This document shows positions 1 through 8,195 of a DNA stretch of 64,000 nucleotides, piece after piece. The position numbers and the translations under genes are program-made. The first letter of the stretch is position 1. Every line of letters starts with the position of its first letter. Source of the DNA: Chryseobacterium joostei (lineage in GTDB: Bacteria > Bacteroidota > Bacteroidia > Flavobacteriales > Weeksellaceae); NCBI RefSeq assembly GCF_003815775.1, contig NZ_CP033926.1:1488001-1552000 (forward strand), read 5' to 3'. The notes under the pieces were generated by a model. It was given only the letters and a program-made list of their open reading frames with translations. It was not told the DNA's origin and made no database searches.

Positions 1-335
1 ATCTTTATTTTCAAAAACTGGAACTTCTTTGCAAAAATGATCACATTTATACAGACAGTACATTAAACAGAGAAAAAGTAGCTGAAAAACTGGGCATAAG
101 CGCAGGATACGTTTCACAAATTGTAAACACCATAACAGGTGACAACTTTGCTAATTATATTAATCAATATCGGGTGGAAGCTGTAAAGGAGATGATATCA
201 GATCCGGAATACGAAAACTATACTTTGTTGACGATGGGATTAGAAGCCGGGTTTACTTCAAAGACCACTTTTTATAAAGCCTTTAAAAAAGTGACCAGTC
301 AGACACCCAATGAGTATAAAAACACCAGTAAATAA
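1..335 (+). CDS. AraC family transcriptional regulator, C-terminal part (5' end outside window)
   Basis: An open frame enters from the left edge and stops with TAA at 333-335. About 110 residues are visible. They contain the two helix-turn-helix units of an AraC DNA-binding domain: the segment around VAEKLGISAGYVSQIVN, then FANYINQYRVEAVKEMI, and the second unit TMGLEAGFTSKTTFYKAFKK followed by the usual TPNEY ending. The sensor domain lies outside the window, so the ligand is unknown. The downstream outer-membrane gene at 426 is in the same direction and has an inverted repeat in front of it, so it is a possible target. The family call is firm. Confidence 0.85.
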   Translation, partial: LYFQKLELLCKNDHIYTDSTLNREKVAEKLGISAGYVSQIVNTITGDNFANYINQYRVEAVKEMISDPEYENYTLLTMGLEAGFTSKTTFYKAFKKVTSQTPNEYKNTSK

Positions 336-378
336 GTACCATTTTCTCCATTTTTAAGCTTTTGAAACCTATTCTAAC

Positions 379-413
379 TTGAATTATTTGAGTTTTGCAT
401 TTAAATAATTCAA
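379..413. promoter_or_regulatory. perfect 11-bp inverted repeat upstream of the 426 gene
   Basis: TTGAATTATTT at 379-389 and its exact reverse complement AAATAATTCAA at 403-413 are separated by 13 nt and end 12 nt before the ATG at 426. The arms lack a following T-run, so this is not a typical terminator. It could be an operator or a leader hairpin. The adjacent AraC gene is a candidate regulator by position only. Confidence 0.4.
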
Positions 414-425
414 ATTACTTTTTTT

Positions 426-968
426 ATGAAAAAGAACTTTTTACTAGCAATGATTTTGTTTGCTTTTTATTCTGTTAATGCACAAAACACCAAAACCAAT
501 GAAGATCCATCCGAGAGAAAAAATGAAATTAAACTGAATCTTATCACGCCATTATCCGGTGCCGTGGAAGCAGGTTTTGAAAGATACCTTAACAAAAATT
601 CATCACTGGGGATCTCTGCATTTATGGTTTATGATAATACAAAAGAAGATGATCTGAATTACTTCATCTCTCCCTATTACAGATATTATTTTGGAAAGAA
701 ATATGCTTCGGGATTTTTTGCTGAGGGATTTGGAATGTTTACTTCCATTGATGGAAAAAAGATATATGCGGCAGACAACATAGCATTTACTGAAAGTAAA
801 AACGTTTATGATCTTGCACTGGGTGCCGGTCTTGGCTGGAAGTTAGTTACAAAGAAAGGAATTGTTTTTGAAGCTAATGCAGCCTATGGAAGACTTGTTT
901 TCAATGCAGACAAAACAGATCACGATCAGGTTATAAAGCTAGGTTTGAGTATGGGATATAGATTTTAA
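426..968 (+). CDS. small secreted outer-membrane beta-barrel protein (DUF3575-like)
   Basis: This 180-residue protein has a clear signal peptide, with cleavage expected after residue 20 (VNAQ). The rest alternates short amphipathic strands, many Tyr/Phe/Gly residues and a terminal aromatic (GYRF), as in small outer-membrane barrels. The pattern NEIKLNLITPLSGAVEAGFE followed by YFISPYYRYYFG is typical of DUF3575-type proteins of Bacteroidota. No enzymatic motif is visible. It is probably monocistronic, since a hairpin follows at about 1006. The exact role is unknown and the family name is a moderate-confidence assignment. Confidence 0.65.
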   Translation: MKKNFLLAMILFAFYSVNAQNTKTNEDPSERKNEIKLNLITPLSGAVEAGFERYLNKNSSLGISAFMVYDNTKEDDLNYFISPYYRYYFGKKYASGFFAEGFGMFTSIDGKKIYAADNIAFTESKNVYDLALGAGLGWKLVTKKGIVFEANAAYGRLVFNADKTDHDQVIKLGLSMGYRF

Positions 969-1005
969 TGCAACTCTATCTAAAATACTAGATTGAAGAA
1001 TAAAT

Positions 1006-1040
1006 AAAATCCTGACGAGAGTTGGGATTTGTTGTTTTTT
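1006..1040 (+). terminator. probable terminator after the 426 gene
   Basis: AAATCC and GGATTT form the outer stem of a short hairpin, and TTGTTGTTTTTT follows it. The stem is short, so the call is modest. Confidence 0.35.
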
Positions 1041-1065
1041 CCCAAACTGACAAATGGTTTTTATT

Positions 1066-1073
1066 TATCTTTG
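1066..1073 (+). promoter_or_regulatory. -7 box (TATCTTTG) for the PhzF gene
   Basis: TATCTTTG matches the Bacteroidota TAnnTTTG box and lies 24 nt before the ATG at 1098. No good -33 TTTG is found at the usual spacing, so support is partial. Confidence 0.4.
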
Positions 1074-1097
1074 TTACCAACCTAAAATTTCTCAATC

Positions 1098-1886
1098 ATG
1101 AAGTTAGAATTATATCAGATAGATGCATTTACAGAAGAAATTTTCCATGGAAACCCTGCATGTGTGGTCCCGTTAAAAAACTGGCTTCCCGATGAAGTCC
1201 TCTTAAAAATAGCCCGTGAAAATGCTGTAGCAGAAACAGCCTTCTTTATTGATAATGGCAATACCATTCATCTGAGATGGTTTACACCTGAAATAGAGAT
1301 GGATTTATGCGGACATGCTACCCTTGCCACAGCCCATTGCTTAGCTTCCATCCTAAACTATGAGAAGAGCAGAATTGTTTTTGATACCAAAAGCGGTGAG
1401 TTAACAGTAGATGTAAAAGATGGATTTTACTATATGGATTTCCCATCAAGAATGCCTGAAAAATCTACTCTTCCGGATAATATAGCCCAGTCTCTCAACA
1501 TACAGCCTAAGGAAGTCTTCAAGTCCAGAGACTATGTTCTGGTATATGAGTCTGAGGAAGACATCAAAAAAATCAAAATTGAAAGATCTGTTTTCGACCT
1601 TATCAATCTGGATCCTGGAGGTGTTGTTGTAACAGCAGCGGGTACAGACAGTGATTTTGTTTCAAGATATTTTACGCCACAGTCATCCATTCTTGAAGAC
1701 CCCGTAACCGGTTCTGCCCATTGCTCACTCATTCCCTTCTGGTCATCAAGATTAGGAAAAGATAAGCTTTTTGCCCGTCAGATATCAGAAAGAGGAGGCC
1801 AGCTTTATTGTGAAAACAAGGATGAAAGAGTAATTGTGGCAGGTAAAGCCAGAACCTATTCCATGGGATATTTCTGGATAGAATAA
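1098..1886 (+). CDS. PhzF family isomerase/epimerase
   Basis: This 262-residue cytoplasmic protein has the diaminopimelate-epimerase-like fold of the PhzF family. Family landmarks are visible: the N-terminal YQIDAFTEEIFHGNPACVV, the catalytic Glu region NAVAETAFF (Glu47), the CGHATLATAH loop and the late DPVTGSAHC motif. Members isomerise small metabolites; PhzF of phenazine synthesis is the model. Most genomic copies, including this one, stand alone without other phenazine genes, so the substrate is unknown. Length is normal for the family. The gene is single, with a -7 box just upstream. Confidence 0.9.
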   Translation: MKLELYQIDAFTEEIFHGNPACVVPLKNWLPDEVLLKIARENAVAETAFFIDNGNTIHLRWFTPEIEMDLCGHATLATAHCLASILNYEKSRIVFDTKSGELTVDVKDGFYYMDFPSRMPEKSTLPDNIAQSLNIQPKEVFKSRDYVLVYESEEDIKKIKIERSVFDLINLDPGGVVVTAAGTDSDFVSRYFTPQSSILEDPVTGSAHCSLIPFWSSRLGKDKLFARQISERGGQLYCENKDERVIVAGKARTYSMGYFWIE

Positions 1887-2132
1887 CATTATTTTGGTCA
1901 ACCTGTTGGTCTAAAAATTAATCATAAGAACAACAATATTTCTGAGTGCACTTGAGATCGTTAATCTTTTGTGTTAAAAAATAGTATTCACCTAAATTAA
2001 TATAAAGACTACAAATCTGATCTAAGATCGCATCAATCTGATTGTTTTTTTCTAAAATAAGACATTAAATATCAATTTTTGAAGGCTTTAAATCATTACA
2101 TTAGCAAAGAATTAAAATGCGCTAAGATTTCT

Positions 2133-4535
2133 ATGAAAAATATATTCTGTGTATTGCTTCTTTCGATGGTACAACCTGTACTGGCACAAACTAAATTAGA
2201 AAAAGCAATTACCAATCTTGAGGATCATTACGACCAAGAAAAAGTATACTTACTTACGGACAAATCACAATATGCAGCGGGTGACAAAATTTGGTTTAAA
2301 AGCTTTGTATTTGATGGATATAACCGTTCTGCATTATCTACTACTCTATTTGTTGAATTGTACGATTCTGATAAAAAAATAATAGACTGGAAAACGATAC
2401 TTCTTACCAATGGTGAAGGCAGCGGAGATTTTCAGCTAAAGGAGAGCCTTCCTGAACAAGTGTATTATGTAAGAGCTTATACTCCTTACATGACCAATTT
2501 TAATGAAGACTTCCAGATTGTTAAAACGATTCCAGTCTACAATCCCAGCTCTACGGAATCACTAGTGATTTCTAAGAGTTCTGATTGGTCTGCAAAAGCC
2601 TTTCCGGAGGGGGGAACTTTCATCAACGGTATTCCTACAAAGTTTGCCGTAAGATTATCAAGCAATACTTCTCTGCCAGAAAACTGGACCGGAAAAGTAA
2701 TAGACACCCAGAATCCAAAAGTACCGATAACTACCTTTACATCTTTTGATAAAAATGTTGCAGCCTTTACCATAACTCCTGCTTCAGGAAAAAAATACCA
2801 GGTTGTTATCCATGACAATGCAGGAAAAGATAAAACAATAGATCTTCCACAAGTTGCAGACAGCGGGCTTCATCTGGACGTTAACAGCTCTAAAGACGGG
2901 ATTAAATATACCATAAAGGGAGCGAACCTAAAGCAACAGCTTCAAGGGTATAAAATTGTTGGAACCATCAATAACCACCTTGCATACAAAGCCAATATTA
3001 AGCAGTTGACTAATGAAGTTTCAAGTCTTATTCCTCCGAAAATCAGCAATGGAGCTAACGCTGTTTTACAATTAGCTATTTTTGATGAGCAGGACAATCT
3101 TGTGGCTCAAAGACTTTGCTTTATAAAACCTAATGATCTAAAGATTGAGAAAGCAGAAATTATAGGCCAAAGTATCAAACAAACGCCAAGATCTTTCAAT
3201 AGCATCGACCTTTCTCCAGAATCATATTTTAAAAATTATACGGTTTTGGTAAGCGAGGATGACGGCAGCAATAAGCCAGAAGAAGAAAATATTCTCAGCA
3301 GCCTTTGGTTAACAGGGGATTTTACTTCAAAAATAGACAGTCCGGCTCAGTATTTTTCTAAAAATGCCAATACAGAAGCTTTGGACGCACTTCTTATTTC
3401 TGAAAACTGGAAAAGATTTGACTGGAATGCTGTACTTAGCGGATCTGTACCCACCATTAAAAATAATCCTCAACAATTTCTTTCTTACAAAGTAAAGCCT
3501 ATTAAAAACAATGCCCTGCTGGTTAACGCCCCTGTAAGTTTAATGTTGAAATTAGGTAAAAATCAACCTGTTCTTAATCAATTTATAACGGATCAAAACG
3601 GATATGTTTATTTGAACAATCTTAACAATGATGATCCTTTGGAAGTTTCCTTATTTGTAAGTTCAGAAAATAACAAGGAAGCCAATACCGATAATTTATT
3701 TGTCACTGTAGAACCACTGGTTACTCCCACACAATTTAAGGGCAACTTTCCGGGTACGAAATATACATTGGTAAAATCCGGTGCAAACAAAGTTCTTCCT
3801 CCTGCGATTGCTAAAGCCATCAACACTCAAAAAAATAATAAAAAAATAGAGAGTGCCGAAATACAAATTGACCAGGTAAAATTAGTAGGAAAAAAGAAAG
3901 ATCCTAAAGTAGAACTGGATAAGCAATTGTCCAGCGGAATGTTTAGCGGTGAAATCAATTCTACGATATTCGACTTTGTGAATGAAGATCAGCGTGCCGC
4001 CGGAGCCAATAACATACTAGACTGGCTGCAGGGAAAAGTGGCAGGTGTAACCCTTCAAAGAAATAATTCAGGGATCAATGTACCTTATATTCGTAACAAG
4101 CCGGCCAAGCTGTATCTGGATGAAATGATTACCGATCCCGCAATGATTACCAGTATTCCTGTAAGCAATATTGCAATGGTAAAAGTTATTAAAAATTCAG
4201 GATTATTGGGTGATGCCGTAGCCATCTATACGATGAAAGGCGATCTGCAATCTAAAAATACAGGAAAAGAAGCAACGAAAGCAAATTCAGCGATTATCAA
4301 AGGATATGATAAACCATCCGAATTTCTTGTTGAAATGATAGATGAAGATTCTCCTGCCAAAATTGAAAAGGATACCAGAGAAACCCTTTACTGGAATCCT
4401 AATTTATTTGACAGCGACTACGTTCCTCCAAGAATTAAGTTCTTCAATAACGACACTGCAAAACAATTTAAAGTGTTGATCATAAGCTTTGATGAAGATG
4501 ACCATATTCTTTATCAGAATGAAATCTTTAAATAA
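2133..4535 (+). CDS. large secreted MG2/TonB-plug-domain protein
   Basis: The ATG at 2133 is preferred over an upstream TTG at 2079 because it directly starts a signal peptide ending VLAQ (residue 19), giving about 800 residues. The N-terminal part (YDQEKVYLLTDKSQYAAGDKIWFK) is the alpha-2-macroglobulin MG2-like strand pattern seen in many Bacteroidota surface proteins. Near residues 600-700 comes a TonB-receptor plug-like segment (NNILDWLQGKVAGV, then LYLDEMI and VKVIKNSGLLGDAVAIYTMKG). No outer-membrane barrel follows, so it is not a complete receptor. It is probably cell-surface or periplasmic, with unknown function. A strong terminator follows. Confidence 0.8.
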   Translation: MKNIFCVLLLSMVQPVLAQTKLEKAITNLEDHYDQEKVYLLTDKSQYAAGDKIWFKSFVFDGYNRSALSTTLFVELYDSDKKIIDWKTILLTNGEGSGDFQLKESLPEQVYYVRAYTPYMTNFNEDFQIVKTIPVYNPSSTESLVISKSSDWSAKAFPEGGTFINGIPTKFAVRLSSNTSLPENWTGKVIDTQNPKVPITTFTSFDKNVAAFTITPASGKKYQVVIHDNAGKDKTIDLPQVADSGLHLDVNSSKDGIKYTIKGANLKQQLQGYKIVGTINNHLAYKANIKQLTNEVSSLIPPKISNGANAVLQLAIFDEQDNLVAQRLCFIKPNDLKIEKAEIIGQSIKQTPRSFNSIDLSPESYFKNYTVLVSEDDGSNKPEEENILSSLWLTGDFTSKIDSPAQYFSKNANTEALDALLISENWKRFDWNAVLSGSVPTIKNNPQQFLSYKVKPIKNNALLVNAPVSLMLKLGKNQPVLNQFITDQNGYVYLNNLNNDDPLEVSLFVSSENNKEANTDNLFVTVEPLVTPTQFKGNFPGTKYTLVKSGANKVLPPAIAKAINTQKNNKKIESAEIQIDQVKLVGKKKDPKVELDKQLSSGMFSGEINSTIFDFVNEDQRAAGANNILDWLQGKVAGVTLQRNNSGINVPYIRNKPAKLYLDEMITDPAMITSIPVSNIAMVKVIKNSGLLGDAVAIYTMKGDLQSKNTGKEATKANSAIIKGYDKPSEFLVEMIDEDSPAKIEKDTRETLYWNPNLFDSDYVPPRIKFFNNDTAKQFKVLIISFDEDDHILYQNEIFK

Positions 4536-4552
4536 TATATTGTTCTACATAA

Positions 4553-4583
4553 AAAGCCTTTCAGTTCTTCTGAAAGGCTTTCT
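4553..4583 (+). terminator. intrinsic terminator
   Basis: AAAGCCTTTCAG pairs with CTGAAAGGCTTT across a 5-nt loop and is followed by TCTTATTATTTTT. It ends the 2133 gene. Confidence 0.8.
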
Positions 4584-4658
4584 TATTATTTTTAAACAAG
4601 GCTGAAAAGATTATTTAAACCAATTTCCTTGTGTTAAAAGAGTGAATATCCTCCTATT

Positions 4659-5519
4659 TTATGCACTTCTCAATTCTCCAATTTCCTTTACCAGTTTCGG
4701 GTACATGGTCTGCAGGTCAGCTCCACCCTTTGGCTCGCGGTTCATCTGCCTATCCATGCTGTCATAGTGGTTCTCGGGATAAAGCTCATCTACGGTATCC
4801 CTTATTTCCGATTCATCTTCGTTGTCATGATTGGCAGAATAGGCTTCATCAGCTACATACAACAGCCCCTCTGCCCAGCAGTCTCCAATATTAAAGCTGT
4901 ATTTCCCGCTTACAAATGCCTGTATATCTTTTTTAATATCATCAAAAAACGCCTTGCCTTTCAGTAGCAGCCAACAGCGGAAATAAATAAATCCGTCATC
5001 AGAAAGAGAGTCGTTAAAGGTATATTTCCCATTCTCAGAGCTGAATTCGCATTCCAAAACAATGGAAAGCTCCGCAATTTCAGCCGTGTAAAGGTCACTC
5101 AGTTTTTCCTGTAGTGTCTTTTCAAAAAGAACAAGCCTTTCTTTCCCAAATCTGGAGAGATACGCCGTTAGATTTTCCAGATGCTCTTCTACATCATACT
5201 CGCTCCAATGGGCGTTTTTGTATTTATTTGATTTTTCAATGGCTTCCCAGAAATAAATATCGGCTTTTTCGGTTTCAGAAAGTTCTGCTTTCTGGGGGAT
5301 TTCCTCATGTTCAGGAATTTCCGTGTATCCCTTTTTGATCTTTTGGCTGATCAGTTTTTCAGATTCTCTGATACACTCCATTTCATCTGCAAATTCTTTA
5401 ATGCTTTCACGCCCCTTGGTTCCTGTTTTTCCAAAAACTATTTTTTGGGTATTTCCAAAATATTCAATATTCCAAAATTTATCCGAGACTCCATTTTGAT
5501 TGATCAAATTCTTTTTCAT
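4659..5519 (-). CDS. WGR domain plus DUF4240 domain protein
   Basis: This 286-residue cytoplasmic protein has two recognisable parts. Residues 1-70 are a WGR domain (FWNIEYFGNTQKIVFGKTGTKG, then SEKLISQKIKKGY), a module that binds nucleic acid or partner proteins in PARP and bacterial WGR proteins. From about residue 85 it matches DUF4240 (FWEAIEKSN, LERFEKTL-like helix, FIYFRCWLLLKGKAFFDDI). In DUF4240 proteins the Trp- and Tyr-rich core is conserved, but the function is unknown. No nuclease or ADP-ribosyl transferase motif is seen. It lies 88 nt from the next minus-strand gene and may be co-transcribed with it. Confidence 0.75.
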   Translation of the reverse strand: MKKNLINQNGVSDKFWNIEYFGNTQKIVFGKTGTKGRESIKEFADEMECIRESEKLISQKIKKGYTEIPEHEEIPQKAELSETEKADIYFWEAIEKSNKYKNAHWSEYDVEEHLENLTAYLSRFGKERLVLFEKTLQEKLSDLYTAEIAELSIVLECEFSSENGKYTFNDSLSDDGFIYFRCWLLLKGKAFFDDIKKDIQAFVSGKYSFNIGDCWAEGLLYVADEAYSANHDNEDESEIRDTVDELYPENHYDSMDRQMNREPKGGADLQTMYPKLVKEIGELRSA

Positions 5520-5606
5520 AAATATATAAAAAGGTGATTTAGGTATTTAAGGAATTAAACTACAAAAAAATAAGGAACCCAGCTATTGTATTCGGTTTTA
5601 GTTTCA

Positions 5607-6131
5607 TTAAATCTTTCCTCTTCTTTCAAGAATAAGATGGGCTGCATCCAGCATTTTAATCAGGTGAATGTACGGAATCACGAGATTTCTTTCCGGTAGA
5701 TTGTCGTAGACTCCCAGTGAGAAATATACCATTCCCGAAAGAAAATAATCAAATTCCCTGATGCTATACTCTCTGAATGCCTTTTTAAAAACCAGCAGAG
5801 GGTTCCGGTATTCCTTCTCCGAAAGCAAGCCAAGAAGTAATGGAGAAACATCTCCCAACTGAGTATTCACCGTCCATTTTCTGTCTTTCAGCATGATGAG
5901 ATAACAGGCATGCACCAACGACCGCATCGACTGGTGAAACTGAAAGATAACCGCAGGATCTTCATTAATCCAGGTATTTCTCCTTACCGCGTAACTCATA
6001 ATGCTGTTTAGCCTTTCCTTAGATACGGCAAGATCATTCAGTTGAAAATAGGTCTCCATCAGCTGTAATCCTGATTGCTTTTTACTCACTGTCCAATATT
6101 GGGACTCAAAGTCTGTTCCTGTCTTTTTCAT
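5607..6131 (-). CDS. conserved-looking helical protein of unknown function
   Basis: This 174-residue protein has no signal peptide or membrane segment and is rich in predicted helix (QLMETYFQLNDLAVSKERLNSIMSYAV; FHQSMRSLVHACYLIML). I recognise no family. Codon use resembles the neighbouring housekeeping genes, which supports a real gene. It sits upstream of the WGR-DUF4240 gene on the same strand with an 87-nt gap, so a two-gene unit is possible. Confidence 0.6.
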   Translation of the reverse strand: MKKTGTDFESQYWTVSKKQSGLQLMETYFQLNDLAVSKERLNSIMSYAVRRNTWINEDPAVIFQFHQSMRSLVHACYLIMLKDRKWTVNTQLGDVSPLLLGLLSEKEYRNPLLVFKKAFREYSIREFDYFLSGMVYFSLGVYDNLPERNLVIPYIHLIKMLDAAHLILERRGKI

Positions 6132-6548
6132 GCGTTTGTATTTTTGTGATCAATTTCTTTTCATCATTTATAGATTGTATTGAATGGAGCGCAACTCTCC
6201 ACGGACCATGAAAATTTCACGATACCGATGCTAGCCAAGCTTTATTTTAGTTCTTCTGTACTAAATACTAATTGTTTTCTGTTAACGATTTTTTACAGGC
6301 TGTAAAGGAGGAAGCTCCGGCAATGGCAGAGCTTCCTGCCCATACAAACCCAAAATAATATGATAGAATTTGTGTTTTTCTGAAAGCCCGAAAGCCGCAA
6401 TGGATTGTACACCCCATTGTAACATATCATGATACTGTATGTGATAAAGCAGGCTTAGAAAAAGAGAATTGTAGAAAAGCAGAACAGCATGAAAATAAAA
6501 ACGGCATGGGACTCTACAATATCCGTAATAGAGGTACTGGTATACCCA
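6132..6548. other. non-coding stretch with a short hairpin
   Basis: No convincing gene is seen. A 9-bp inverted repeat, AGGAAGCTC (6309-6317) with GAGCTTCCT (6329-6337), encloses an 11-nt loop. The sequence GAGCTTCCTGC recurs exactly at 6582-6592 inside the larger stem-loop that follows, so the two hairpins share a motif. Confidence 0.4.
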
Positions 6549-6608
6549 ACACACAGATAAGAGAGCCCACGCCTAGGTCGTGAGCTTCCTGCTTATCGTC
6601 TTGTGTGT
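6549..6608. other. 60-nt imperfect palindrome / stem-loop
   Basis: Four segments pair in order: ACACACA (6549-6555) with TGTGTGT (6602-6608), GATAAG (6556-6561) with CTTATC (6592-6597), and AGCCCACG (6564-6571) with CGTGAGCT (6579-6586, one mismatch), around the loop CCTAGGT. A 4-nt bulge lies on the right arm. It stands about 180 nt upstream of the XRE gene. There is no T-run typical of a terminator. It may be a mobile-element end, a structured RNA or an operator-like site. Confidence 0.5.
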
Positions 6609-6790
6609 TTAAAATTACCAGTTTTCTATTACAAGATTCTAAGCAATAGCTTCTATATTTCTTTGAAGTATCGCAAAGCTACATTTATTGCAGCTTATCT
6701 TACAAATGTAATAAAAAAAACATAATACTGGCATATATCCCCATAAGATTTATTTTTTATAAATGCAATTTGCTTGAAAACATAGTATTA

Positions 6791-7042
6791 ATGGATTTTC
6801 ACGAGGACCTGCAAATTTTGATCGGAAAGCGAATTTCTGAAATTAGAATGAAAAATAATCAAACTCAACAAGATTTGGAATTTTTAACAGGTATTGATTC
6901 AGCAGAAGTAAGTAAATATGAAAAAGGGAAAAGGAATCTAACCTTAAAAACTATGATAAAATTTGCTGTAGCATTACAAGTTCATCCAAAAGAACTTTTT
7001 GATTTTGATTTTGATATCAATAGATACAACAATGAAGAATAA
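6791..7042 (+). CDS. XRE-family helix-turn-helix regulator
   Basis: This is a single-domain protein of about 83 residues. The ATG at 6791 starts MDFHEDLQ; a TTG at 6770 would add 7 residues. It has a Cro/CI-type HTH (IGKRISEIRMKNNQTQQDLEFLTGID then SAEVSKYEKGKRNLTLKTMIKFAVAL), the normal layout of such regulators. It converges tail-to-tail with the ATPase/TOPRIM pair and lies in the same AT-rich segment, so it may control that module or an element that carried it. A terminator follows directly. Confidence 0.85.
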   Translation: MDFHEDLQILIGKRISEIRMKNNQTQQDLEFLTGIDSAEVSKYEKGKRNLTLKTMIKFAVALQVHPKELFDFDFDINRYNNEE

Positions 7043-7046
7043 AGAG

Positions 7047-7077
7047 AAATCCTAACTTTATAAGAGCTAGGATTTTT
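7047..7077 (+). terminator. terminator after the XRE gene
   Basis: AAATCCTA (7047-7054) pairs with TAGGATTT (7068-7075), followed by a T-run. Confidence 0.6.
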
Positions 7078-7132
7078 TATTTAGAAGTTCATGTAAGAAG
7101 TAGTTATGGTAAGACAAACTATAGTTTTATTA

Positions 7133-8194
7133 TCAATAAGCAGTAATTCTATTACTTTTGCAAAATATCCACAATAATTTTTCACCTAGCTCCAGATATA
7201 TATGTTCTAAAAAGTCATTAATAAAAGACAAGAAATCAATTTTTTGCTGATCTATAAACAATTTTATATCATTAAAAATAGTTCTAGCCATTGGATTAAA
7301 TATAAAACAGTTGCATTCATTCTTTTTTACACATAAACATAATATATCAGAAGCAGGAATATTTAAAGCATGGCTATAATAATTCTTTGTATTTTCGGAA
7401 CTGTTTGTTAAAGTAAATTTTTTGACCCCCTTTTTAATATCTAAATATTTAAAAATTTCTGAATTTAACTCTATAATATTCAAATTCTCGTTAAGTTTCT
7501 GATCATTTTTATAATTAATATAAAGAGAATAAATTTGGCTAGGTATTAAATTTTCAATTTCGTGAGCATCCAATATCTTATAATTACCAAATAAAGTATC
7601 AGGAGTATTTAGGAACTGTGATGCTGTACCTCCCAGAGAACTATTTGGACAGATTTTATCAGAATCTAAAATTGCAAATGTATATGCTGTTTTAAGGTTG
7701 TTTAATCTTAAAAATTCAGCAAAGGAGGTTGTACCACCACCATTACGTAAATCCCATAAGTATTCTACAGTACCTAAACTATTTTTTATTTGATAATATT
7801 CTATCGATTTTGCATAAATAAAAGTGTCAACCGGATTTTCTAAAAGTAAATTGTTATAATTACAAAATGAATCATCATTTAAATTATCTAAATTATAAAA
7901 TGTAGCATTATGTTCTACTTTATCAACACTACCGATCTTGAAAAGATAATTCCCATGATTCATAATTGACGCTTCAGTTGAAAATCTTAAATAAATTTTA
8001 TTATAAATTGACTGTGCAAGTGGGGACAAACCATTTAATTTTCTGAGAATAGCAAAAATAGATTGATCACCTAATACAAAATGCTTCCCATCTCTACGGG
8101 CAATTGCTAAATTTTCAAAAAAATCTATTCTCGAGGGTTGTTGTGAATTTAATTGACACTTATCAATTAATTCCTGTAATAAATAAATAATCAT
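7133..8194 (-). CDS. putative TOPRIM nuclease partner of the adjacent ATPase
   Basis: This protein has about 353 residues from the ATG at 8194, which follows the ATPase stop codon by one nt. An ATG at 8218 would add 8 residues and overlap by 23 nt. Residue numbers here count from 8218. A TOPRIM-like core is visible: conserved acidic start LLENPVDTFIYAK (Glu127), the Gly-rich turn LRNGGGTTSFAEF (159-169), the DxD metal site AILDSDK (Asp185, Asp187), then KILDAHEIENLIP (Glu220/Glu222). This resembles DUF4435/AriB and OLD-type TOPRIM effectors. The C-terminal third is Cys- and Asn-rich and not recognised. Expected role: nuclease triggered by the ATPase in phage defence. That role is inference from motif and gene pairing. 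Confidence 0.65.
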   Translation of the reverse strand: MIIYLLQELIDKCQLNSQQPSRIDFFENLAIARRDGKHFVLGDQSIFAILRKLNGLSPLAQSIYNKIYLRFSTEASIMNHGNYLFKIGSVDKVEHNATFYNLDNLNDDSFCNYNNLLLENPVDTFIYAKSIEYYQIKNSLGTVEYLWDLRNGGGTTSFAEFLRLNNLKTAYTFAILDSDKICPNSSLGGTASQFLNTPDTLFGNYKILDAHEIENLIPSQIYSLYINYKNDQKLNENLNIIELNSEIFKYLDIKKGVKKFTLTNSSENTKNYYSHALNIPASDILCLCVKKNECNCFIFNPMARTIFNDIKLFIDQQKIDFLSFINDFLEHIYLELGEKLLWIFCKSNRITAY

Positions 8195-8195
8195 T

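Noticed and set aside
4661-5537. Plus-strand frames opposite the WGR-DUF4240 gene
   Set aside because: Shadow frames; the minus-strand protein has recognised domains.
6282-6554. 90-residue minus-strand frame rich in Tyr and Leu
   Set aside because: It crosses a hairpin and has unusual composition with no recognisable pattern. Probably non-coding.
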